NCBI GenBank assembly: GCA_947652605.1
Contig: OX393580.1
Coordinates: 21,534,159-21,598,158, forward strand
Length of the DNA stretch: 64,000 nucleotides
Source of the DNA: Elmis aenea
Taxonomy: Eukaryota > Arthropoda > Insecta > Coleoptera > Elmidae
Direction of reading: 5' to 3'
Shown one piece after another: positions 23,422 through 32,100 of this stretch. The notes beneath the pieces were generated by a model. The model was not told where the DNA came from. It searched no databases and was given only the letters and a program-made list of their open reading frames with translations. Position 1 is the first letter of the stretch, and each line of letters starts with the position of its first letter. A program made the translations under genes and the position numbers.

Positions 23422-24558
23422 TTAAAAGTCGTCAGTTATAGAAAATACATTTCCAATATTGTCAGCGGCAACTCCAATTTTTTGATATTCTCCAACTTTC
23501 TTCTCAAAGAAATTGGTTTTGCCTTCAGTCGATATGTTAGTCATAAAATCAAACGGATTTGAAACTCTGTAAATTTTTTCACACCCCAATTCAACCAAGA
23601 GCCTATCTGCGACAAACTCGATGTATTGGGACATTAAGGTGCAGTTCATACCAATTAAGCTAACGGGAAGTGCCTCTGTTAAGAACTCCTGTTCGATCTT
23701 GACTGCCTCTCGGATAATACTGGTAACACGTTCTTTGGATGGCTTTTGTACGACATAAGAGAACAATAAGCAAGCGAAATCACAGTGCAGGCCTTCGTCG
23801 CGAGAAATAAGTTCATTAGAGAACGTTAAACCTGGCATTAGACCACGTTTTTTTAGCCAGAATATAGCAGCGAAAGATCCGGAAAAGAAAATACCTTCGA
23901 CTGCTGCAAACGCTACTACACGCTCCCCAAACGTTGCGTTTTTATTGCCGATCCACTGCAGTGCCCATTGGGCTTTTTTATTAATACAAGGCAAAGTTTC
24001 GATTGCATTAAACAAAAAGTCCTTTTCTTCCGGGTCGCTAATATAAGTATCAATTAACATGCTGTACATTTCTGAATGGATATTTTCGATCGCGATCTGG
24101 AATCCGTAAAAGCAACGTGCTTCGGTTATCTGTACTTCTTGGCTGAAACGCTCGACGAGATTCTCATTAACGATGCCGTCAGAAGCAGCGAAGAAAGCAA
24201 GGACGTATGAAACAAAATGACGTTCATTTTTGGTCAGTCGCTTCCAGTGATCTAAATCTTTGGATAGGTCTACCTCTTCTGTAGTCCAAAATGAAGCCTC
24301 GGCTTCCTTGTACTTCTCCCAAATATCGGGGTATTCGATTGGGAAGACGACAAAGCGGCGAGGGTTTTCACGTAACAGAGGTTCGAGCTGTGGATCAAAT
24401 TCAAGTTGTTCTGCTGTAACCTTACTAAGGGCTTTGTCATCTTCTGATGGATTTATCAAAATGTTCGATTTATTCTCCGAGAGGACACCATCAACTTTGG
24501 TTTTGTTTGTTCCGTTTGAGGTTAATTGGGCATTTTCTTTATTGTGTACAAAAGGCAT
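23422..24558 (-). CDS. RnrS: Ribonucleoside-diphosphate reductase small subunit (class Ia R2)
   Basis: One uninterrupted coding exon of 378 aa. It forms the diferric-tyrosyl radical subunit that, with the large subunit, reduces ribonucleotides for DNA synthesis. All metal ligands can be placed: D127, E158 and H161 ([10 protein letters not shown]), E221 (AVEG), E255 and H258 (SRDEGLH); the radical tyrosine is Y165. The C-terminus FSITDDF is the peptide that docks to the large subunit. A KEN motif at residues 7-9 matches the APC/Cdh1 degron site known near the N-terminus of animal R2. I chose the ATG at 24558 rather than the one seven codons upstream (24579), because a splice acceptor (TGTGTAG at 24572) fits between them. 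A 57-bp 5' UTR intron (24572-24628, donor GTACTT) is then likely. Confidence 0.95.
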   Translation of the reverse strand: MPFVHNKENAQLTSNGTNKTKVDGVLSENKSNILINPSEDDKALSKVTAEQLEFDPQLEPLLRENPRRFVVFPIEYPDIWEKYKEAEASFWTTEEVDLSKDLDHWKRLTKNERHFVSYVLAFFAASDGIVNENLVERFSQEVQITEARCFYGFQIAIENIHSEMYSMLIDTYISDPEEKDFLFNAIETLPCINKKAQWALQWIGNKNATFGERVVAFAAVEGIFFSGSFAAIFWLKKRGLMPGLTFSNELISRDEGLHCDFACLLFSYVVQKPSKERVTSIIREAVKIEQEFLTEALPVSLIGMNCTLMSQYIEFVADRLLVELGCEKIYRVSNPFDFMTNISTEGKTNFFEKKVGEYQKIGVAADNIGNVFSITDDF

Positions 24559-24699
24559 CTTGGTAAAATATCTACACATAAAAGGTAACAGATAGTTAAA
24601 TATAAATTCATTAATTAGTTATAAGTACCTTACTTTGAAACGATAACACAAAGCTTAGATTATACCAACGAACGACGCACACCCACCTGTGTAAACCAA

Positions 24700-24735
24700 C
24701 AATTCGCGCCAGTTTACGCGTCAATTTTGGCGGTT
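24700..24735 (-). promoter_or_regulatory. E2F-like sites upstream of RnrS
   Basis: TTCGCGCC at 24703-24710 and TTTTGGCGG at 24725-24733 resemble the E2F consensus TTTSSCGC and its complement. They lie 70-105 bp upstream of the inferred 5' UTR intron. E2F control of R2 genes at S phase is established in animals; binding here is inference. Confidence 0.45.
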
Positions 24736-25019
24736 AAAATATTTTTGCTTGATTGATGCTGCCCTCGTTGTCAAGACTTGAAACTAAACGCACAATATTT
24801 AAAAGATGCGCTCAATTATATTTACGCGCATAGTTTATTGCTGCTTTTGTTTGTTTCTTAACATTAGCACTGAAATAAATGCACAGAAAAAATCCATTTA
24901 AGCACCGTTTACGGATTCCTTGTGCTTCCGAGCAAAAATAAATCAAAGAAAATTAATAAAATTAAGTTTCCAAATACATACACATATTTATGGGTATTAT
25001 TTGAAATAATCAATAAACA

Positions 25020-25240
25020 TTTTTTTATTCTTGAGGCTTTCGCGGCCGTTATCCATAATACAATCTTGGTTTCCGGGTTTGGAACCGCGTCTTCTATATT
25101 TAGAAGTAGTTGACGTTTCGACCATTGTGTCTTGGTCTTTTTCAAAACGTTTTGAAAAAGACCAAGACACAATGGTCGAAACGTCAACTACTTCTAAATA
25201 TAGAAGACGCGGTTCCAAACCCGGAAACCAAGATTGTATT
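25020..25240 (-). mobile_element. Insertion with 13-bp target duplication carrying a perfect palindrome
   Basis: AATCAATAAACAT occurs at 25007-25019 and again at 25241-25253, bracketing the insertion. Read on the minus strand, the insert starts with a 186-bp palindrome and ends in GCCTCAAGAATAAAAAA, an A-rich tail. A long target repeat plus an A-rich 3' end suggests a retroposed sequence such as a Penelope-like or SINE fragment; the class is uncertain. Confidence 0.55.
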
Positions 25241-25241
25241 A
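25056..25241. repeat. Perfect 186-bp palindrome, no spacer
   Basis: Every base of the left arm (25056-25148) pairs with the right arm (25149-25241) with no mismatch and no loop; the centre is TTCAAAAC|GTTTTGAA. It can form a cruciform in DNA or a long hairpin in RNA. Both strands therefore show the same open frame, which is an artefact of the symmetry. Confidence 0.95.
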
Positions 25242-25253
25242 ATCAATAAACAT

Positions 25254-25582
25254 GTTACGAAATGTTAAGAATACTTGTGTTAGACGAACATACAAGTAGA
25301 TATTAATAGAATAATGTGTATTTAACAATTTTTTAAAGTATTTAATTGATTCAAATCAAATTCATAACAGCCGTATTCATCTGGAACTTTAATACAGTCA
25401 GAAATCTAAGCGCAAATTTATTCTTTACGAACATTTTGGTTTAGAAACAAATATCTTGTTGTTTAATCGATTGTTATTTTAGAACTGTATAATATAAACT
25501 TTTACATAAAATAGAAATAACTTATAATGTATAATAACAATAATAAAAATAGCAATACATACAATATATATAGTTTTTGTAC
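25254..25582. other. Probable 3' UTR of the TRPC-like gene
   Basis: Sequence between the palindrome insertion and the channel stop codon. It is AT-rich with no reading frame. Minus-strand poly-A candidates are AT-rich runs around 25440-25560. Confidence 0.35.
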
Positions 25583-27997
25583 CTATTTTTCCATCATTTC
25601 ACGCAAAAGTAATTTTACTTCACCTATTTCAATTTTTAAGGTTTCTAAATCGGTTCCAGAGGTATCGGCGTTTGTATCTTTATCCCGAAAATATCTTTGA
25701 ACCAACTGCGACATAAGAATTGGAAAATCTTTGGCCAGTTGCTCTTCTAAGTCTTTATCTATGTAACAGCAATGAGACGGACTACATCTTGCTTTTTTAC
25801 CGGGTGGATTTTTACCAAGAACTTGCAGCCATTCCAAAATCAACGCCAAACCAGAAGATGTTGGAATAAGATTGAAAGGAGATGGCAATGTGGTTTGGAA
25901 CATGTATTCTAAATAAAGTTCGGTTTTCCCGAAGGTCCACTCTACATCAACGTTGTCTGTAATACGTTGGAAAGTGTTGGACATCGTAGCAATCAACATG
26001 TTGAGAAGGATTATTACACTTAACACCTCAAAGAGTGCGAAGGCTACGTACCCAACCGCTTCAGTAAATGTATGTTTGTTTATTATAGTCGTGCTCTCAA
26101 CTTCTCCTGGTAAGTTTTCTATAATAACATCAGCAGATTCTAACGCAGACATGCAGAACAGAGCCCAGAAGAATGTCTTTAAAGTTGAGGCGTAATCGAC
26201 AAACGAAGAAACTTGCGCTGTTTTAATTCCAGAAGCAGTGTCTTCTTGAACCATCCCTGAATAATATTGGTAAAACCTGCACAAGCCAGCAGTGAAAGCA
26301 AGAATTATAATAGTAAATATGCTGATGTACTTCGCTATATCAGCGCTCATTTTCCCTAAACTGATCTGTAAAGGGCCCAAATAAAAGTTCAAACGGCATA
26401 TATATAGTAATCTAAAATAAGCCATAATTGTGGCGATCGCAAACGTTCCTTCAGCTATCAAAATAGGGTCGAGGTGGTGCCAGTACTTCCGTTCCAAATC
26501 GGCTTGGTCGTTTTGCTTAACGTCTACGTAAGACGCAAGCCAAAATAAGAAAGTTAAAATGAAAAGTGTGTTCATTATCAAGTCATGCCAGTTCCAAAGC
26601 ACACGGAAGTAACGCCGAGGGCCTTCGATGGAACACAATCGAATGCAACTCCAAATATGACCTAGTACGAATAACATGATTATTGGTTCCAGGCCAGAAT
26701 CTGGTGGTGAACGTTTTTGCCCGGTTTTATCAAGGTTCGATTCCAAAAATAGTATTACGAGAAAAAGGAGGTATGATGAAATGTGGCTGATCATTTTGTT
26801 GAGTGGAATTTTCCAGTGCTTAACAAGCCAATGACGAGGCATCACTATACACATTATAGTGATGACAGGCAACATTACTAATCTATAAAGAGGATAAATG
26901 CATTGTACCACAACTGGTTTCAGTTTCCATTCGTACCAAGTGCCTCTCCAAGTCGACTCAACAATTTGTTGGGTGTTTGGGTGAGCAACAAACTCTTTTT
27001 GCTTATAATCCATAGCTAAAACAAGCCGTGGAAGTGTATATGAACCAGGAGACGCTATGCCATTCTTCTGCTTCAAGATGAGTTCCATTTCTTCTGTGCT
27101 CCTGCAACATCCAATCATCTCCACGGCAAATGTGCTGATGTCTTCGGCCAGCTGATTATAGGCAGCGCGAAATTCAGGAACTATAAACGCACAGTGCTTT
27201 AGTTCTTGCGATAACACAAAAGCTGTTAAAATAGGGTCGTGGGTGGAATGACAGATGTAAGCAGGGTTCGTTACAGCGCGATATAAATTGAGCCGAAGCG
27301 TTTCTGCATGAAGCAAGTCTTCGTGTTCCAAGCGCATTTTGCATTCTGGGCACAGACATTCAGGAGCATGCGGTTTGCTAATTCTATGGCCTCTTTCTAT
27401 AAGCATTTCTATGATTTCATATTGTCCACATTGGGCTGCTAGTATGAGTGGTGTAACGTGATCAGGAAAATTTGAACTGTGAGTAACTCCTACGAACTCC
27501 AAGCCCGGAGCAGTTTCTTGAAGCTTTTCTAGAAGCAATTCCAGAATTTTTGGTTGGTTATCTCTCACTGCGTAAAGGACGCAGTCTCCTATGTCAATAT
27601 TTTTTTGTGATAGCAGAAACTCGACCATATAATCTGAACGCGTCTGCAGAGCTAGAAGAAGCGCAGAAACACCTTGGAAGTTAACACAGTTGATGTTAAA
27701 GCCTGGATTTTCTTGAAGGAATTGTTTAACATCGGTAACATCTCCTGTTGCTACTAGCTCAAAGAATTTTTTTTCGGAATGTTGAAGATGAGGAAGGAGG
27801 ATACTTGGCCTCGGTGCTAATGGTGCAGGCTCATCTTGAGAAAGTTTTTTGTATCCTTGCATACTGGGCCTCATCATACTTAACCTGCTGAGGTGTGATG
27901 GTGACTGTATAGAATACTGATCTGCATTTTCTGGAGGCGGAGGTGGTGGTGGCGGAGGAACATTCGCCTCATCATTGTTTTGGTTGTCAAAAGACAT
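25583..27997 (-). CDS. TRPC-like cation channel, single exon
   Basis: One 804-aa frame with no intron. In order: an N-terminal polyproline tract (residues 14-22), ankyrin-type repeats (about 80-215), the TRP_2 region with LRLNLYRAVTNPAYI (about 215-250), six hydrophobic segments (about 375-680), a pore region around FFWALFCMSALE (about residue 607), and a TRP-box-like EWTFGKTELYLEY followed by LPSPFNLIP (about 685), and a final charged, possibly coiled-coil tail ending in MMEK. Insect TRPC proteins (TRP, TRPL, TRP-gamma) conduct Ca2+ and Na+ downstream of phospholipase C. At 804 aa it lacks the long C-terminal tail of the fly photoreceptor channels, which are over 1,100 aa, and is closer to the short vertebrate TRPC type. 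The FAR-type triplet of the usual EWKFAR box is FGK here. It is divergent with the heat-shock gene at 28226. Confidence 0.88.
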   Translation of the reverse strand: MSFDNQNNDEANVPPPPPPPPPENADQYSIQSPSHLSRLSMMRPSMQGYKKLSQDEPAPLAPRPSILLPHLQHSEKKFFELVATGDVTDVKQFLQENPGFNINCVNFQGVSALLLALQTRSDYMVEFLLSQKNIDIGDCVLYAVRDNQPKILELLLEKLQETAPGLEFVGVTHSSNFPDHVTPLILAAQCGQYEIIEMLIERGHRISKPHAPECLCPECKMRLEHEDLLHAETLRLNLYRAVTNPAYICHSTHDPILTAFVLSQELKHCAFIVPEFRAAYNQLAEDISTFAVEMIGCCRSTEEMELILKQKNGIASPGSYTLPRLVLAMDYKQKEFVAHPNTQQIVESTWRGTWYEWKLKPVVVQCIYPLYRLVMLPVITIMCIVMPRHWLVKHWKIPLNKMISHISSYLLFLVILFLESNLDKTGQKRSPPDSGLEPIIMLFVLGHIWSCIRLCSIEGPRRYFRVLWNWHDLIMNTLFILTFLFWLASYVDVKQNDQADLERKYWHHLDPILIAEGTFAIATIMAYFRLLYICRLNFYLGPLQISLGKMSADIAKYISIFTIIILAFTAGLCRFYQYYSGMVQEDTASGIKTAQVSSFVDYASTLKTFFWALFCMSALESADVIIENLPGEVESTTIINKHTFTEAVGYVAFALFEVLSVIILLNMLIATMSNTFQRITDNVDVEWTFGKTELYLEYMFQTTLPSPFNLIPTSSGLALILEWLQVLGKNPPGKKARCSPSHCCYIDKDLEEQLAKDFPILMSQLVQRYFRDKDTNADTSGTDLETLKIEIGEVKLLLREMMEK

Positions 27998-28225
27998 ATC
28001 ACTTTGTATAAAAATGTAAAATGAATAAACAATAAAAAATGTCTAAAAATAATATTTCACATCATTTTGACGTGATAATATGGCACTGACTGATAAATAC
28101 GACAAACCATTGTTTTTTTGTTTATTGTTTTTTGTTGTTGTTTAATTTACAAAACATGGCATAAAATTCTTGTCGCAAAAATTTCCAGTGAACTCGCCAA
28201 GTTCATTAAAAGTTAATTTTATAAA
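27998..28225. promoter_or_regulatory. Shared divergent promoter region (TRPC-like gene / small heat-shock gene)
   Basis: Only 228 bp separate the two start codons, which point away from each other. TGACGTGA at about 28065 resembles a CRE half-site variant. No convincing heat-shock element (alternating GAA/TTC) was found. Confidence 0.4.
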
Positions 28226-28794
28226 ATGTTTAAAGGCTCTTCAACGAGTTCCAAACTTCTGCCTGTCACGGTCTGTGAAGGTTTTATGAAAGATAATAAT
28301 TTTGCCGTGGTTAGAGAAAAAACTGTGTCAGGTTTGTTCGATTATAACTTGCTTTAATTATGTGGTTTTCAACATTTATATAATTAGGCAAAAAAGTACC
28401 AGCAGTGGTTCACAGTGTAATCAGTGCCCAAAAAAGTTTTAATGATCCTGCTGCAAATATGGATAACGTGTTTTTTCATTCTGATAGATTTGAAGTAAGT
28501 TGGAAATTTTGATTTTTTTGTTGCGTCTTATACTTCAACTTTATCTGCAATTAGTTAATTGTGGATGCCAGAGGATTTTCACCAGAAGATCTAAGGTGCA
28601 CTGTCACTACAGATATGGTTGAAGTAAAAGCAGAAAAACAAGATAATGGGCTTGATATCAGTGCATCAAATACACAAAGAAATGTGGGAATAAGTAGAAG
28701 CTATCAACTTCCACAAAGAGTGAACCCAGACCTAGGCAATTGCTATTTGTCATCTGAAGGTATTTTAGTTATAACAGCTCCATGGAGTAAGTAA
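28226..28794 (+). CDS. Small heat-shock protein (alpha-crystallin domain), three exons
   Basis: Exons 28226-28331, 28388-28494 and 28555-28794 join in frame to 150 aa. The alpha-crystallin domain covers about residues 62-150: VFFHSDRFELIVDARGFSPE, then VEVKAEKQ, RSYQLPQRVNP and the closing LSSEGILVITAPWSK. The protein stops right after PWSK, so the flexible C-terminal tail with the IxI/V oligomer motif seen in most family members is absent. The N-terminal arm is short, about 60 aa. Family role: ATP-independent chaperone that holds unfolding proteins. Two small introns (56 and 60 bp) are also unlike the intronless heat-inducible members, so constitutive expression is plausible (inference). Poly-A signal AATAAA at 28917-28922. 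Confidence 0.88.
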
Positions 28795-29140
28795 AATGTA
28801 TCAGGTTCCAAGTCAAAACCGAAGCAATAATATGCTTGAACGACGAATAGACAAACATTTAACAATTTTATAAAATTACTTTTTAATTTAAAAAAATCGT
28901 AATGTAACCTACTGCCAATAAAATTTTAATACTATATGAGTTATTCTGATTTAACGATAGATTTATTGTGTAATAAAATATCGTGTCTTCGCATATTTGG
29001 TAAATTAGGTTTGCAGAATTGAGGAGAGCTACAAAAATAATAACGAATCTGTCTCGAGCGTAGAATATATTAAATTTTAAAAAAAGTACTATATAAAAAT
29101 AAATACAAACACAATTATTTAGTTAATATATTTTCACATT

Positions 29141-32100
29141 TCATACTGCCCTTTTTTTAATTCTGATTTGTATACCATTAGAAGACTTTAATACTGCTTC
29201 TGCGATGAGCTGAAGTTCATGTTTGGGATTTGTTGGCAATAATTGAAAGTGTCGCAGAATCTTTGATACAGTAGATTTTATTTCTAACATGGCGAATTTC
29301 TTTCCTGTAAAATATTGTAGTTAAGTGGAAAATGCTGAAGTCTCATTTTACTGTATTAAAATGTTTAAATCTTGGCGTAAAAATAAACAAATCCGATTTA
29401 AAAAGTTCTTTAGTTAATTGTAGTTGGGAGATATGTGTCTAATTGTCTATGTCTTAGGCATAATGTGAAATCCGGCATTTTATAAAAAGCCGGCAAAACG
29501 AGCATCTCTTGTTTCGACTAGGCAAATAATAAAATTCCGGCATAATTGTTTTTAATAAAAACAAACCTATTAGCTTCATTTTTATTACTCTATTTATTTT
29601 TTTAAAAAACTATAACCAACCTTTAACCTGACCCTCTACTACTGACCAAATGAATGAGGGTCAGGTTAAAGGTTGGTTAAAGTTTTTTTTTGTATGAACA
29701 CAAATGTATGGGTTTAAGAAAAAGTCATAATTTGCTCGTTTTGCCGGCTTTTTATAAAATGCCTAAGCCTTTTGTAAAAAGCCGGATTTCACATTATGCC
29801 TACGACATTTATACAAATTAGCAATGCACAATTATCTATCTCATGATTATAAAACACAACTTTGTTGACTTCTTCTTTGCGTGCGAGATATGAAACGTCA
29901 AAATATATATTTTTGAGATGTAGATAACCAATGCTGACGTTGAATATTGCATTACACTATTTTTTTTTTAAAACATAAATAATCAAATAGCCAACAAACT
30001 TAAGATTTGTGTCTCTCGTTAGTCTATTTTTTATTATCTTTTTATGTATTAGAGATTTTTATCTTATCTACTGTGTTTTTAAGTTAATTGCGTGGTTGCT
30101 ATGTTAAATGAAATGCATTGCATAATAAGCCATTAAAACGTTTTACACTGCACGTCTAAATGGTGAAAGTCTTTAGGTCAGTGATTCTCAACCAGTGGGG
30201 CTTGTCCCCTAGGCCCTAGGGGGGGATATATTTAGAAAAAGATCGCGAAGAAAATTAAAAATCGAAGGCAAAAGTATTTATTAAAACAACAATAAATCAC
30301 ATCATCATCAATCATCATCTTTCTTACCCCTACTACCTTTCTTTAGTACTGCATTTCTGCAGCCTTTATTCAATGCCTAATTCTCAGCCCCATATGTTAA
30401 TATTGGTATGTAAATTGTATTGTATACTGTTATTTTTGTATCTCTTGATATCTCTTTTTATTCAGAAAATTTTTATATATCGTGTTGTATGTCCTTGTTG
30501 CTGTTTTCATCCTATTTCTTTTTCTTGTGTTCCTTTACTATTTATAATTATTCCAAGATACTTAAATTCATCTACTTGCTCTAACATTTCTTCTCCAAGT
30601 CTGATGTAGGTTTTCTTTTCTTTAATGGAGATAGCCATTGCCTTAGTTTTCTTCTTATTGACTATTAAGTTGTAATCTTTCATTATACCAGCCCACACAT
30701 TAATATTCTTTTCAAGTTCTTTTTCGTTCTTAGCTACCAGCACCACATCATCTGCAAATACACAGCTTGTACTTTGACTTGTTGCAGATTATGAAATCCT
30801 ATTGTATACTTTGTGGGTTGATTCCAGCTTTGTTTTATAACTTCATCAATGAGACTTATAAACCGTAAAACCGTACTCCTCCTTGTCGTACTCTATGTTT
30901 ATTTACGAAATGTCCTAAGGTTTGATTACATGTTCATGTAATGTTGATTATTTATTGTCCTATATAAACTTTTATCTATCTCCAATATATCAGCATTTAC
31001 TCTTTAATTCTTCAAGGCGTTCCATATTTTCTCTCTGTTCAGTGTTCATATCTAATGCCTTCTACATGTCTATAAATCCTAAATACATAGTTTCTCCCTT
31101 CCTTAAAGTTTTTTCTATGATTTGCTGTATTGTGAATATATGCTCATGTTCATGAGCTGAGCTGATCTAAAGTAGCTTTGTTCATCTGCTAATTGTGTCT
31201 ACTATATATTTCTTACTTTATTTTCAATAATGCTTTCATAAACCTTTAGTGCAGTACATAATAGTGATGTTCCCCAATAATTGCTGCAGTCTTTTGAGTT
31301 TCCTCTTTTGTATATAGGGTGTCTAATAGACATGTTCTATTCGTTAGGTATGCTTTTTGTTCTCCAGGCCAAGTTTAGTGGGGTAAGATGACGAACCCCG
31401 GCAAGATGACTAACGGGATGTAATTTGTCAAAATATGTCACCACTATTGACTAATTACAATACATACAAGCATACAAGTAGAGTTATAAATTTTGAAAAT
31501 TTATCGCAGTAGTTTTTGATACCCAAACATATTAGAAAACTGTTGACTATATAAGAAAAACATTAAAATTATTTCTTTTTGTAAGAGATAGATATTTGTT
31601 CATGTTACCCGTCGGGGCAAGATGACGGGGGTAAGATGACGAATGCCGTCATCTTGCCTCTTTTGATTTTTATCGTGTTCTGACACTAATTTTACTATCT
31701 GGTTTATAATAATAGTTATTTATGTATCAAGGCCAAAAAGTACGTTTTGGCCGAGGTGCATATTACATTTTTTGTGCGATCGAATTAAAAACCATTTAAA
31801 TTTTTAGTAATTTTCAAAATTATAGATTAGAAACTACGTGACATTCTGTCACTGACAGATGACGGCGTATGTACTGCATTACCGGCCCCCTCCTTAGCAA
31901 CGGTCGTAAAAGTTACTTTTTCGGCCGTTGCTAAGGGTAACGGCCTGAAAAGTAACTTTTACGGCGGTTGCTAAGGATAGGGCCGGTAATGCAGTACTTT
32001 ATAGTTGCTAACGCGTCCGTCAAACAGCTATTTCTAGTACGATCGCACAAAAAGACATTTATGGCCGTATGCAGAGTCGAAAGAATTGTGGTCTAAAACG

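Noticed and set aside
24260..24595. 111-aa plus-strand frame
   Set aside because: Antisense shadow of the ribonucleotide reductase N-terminus.
24997..25249. Overlapping 60-90 aa frames on both strands at the palindrome
   Set aside because: Identical protein appears on both strands because the DNA is a perfect palindrome; no family match was recognised.
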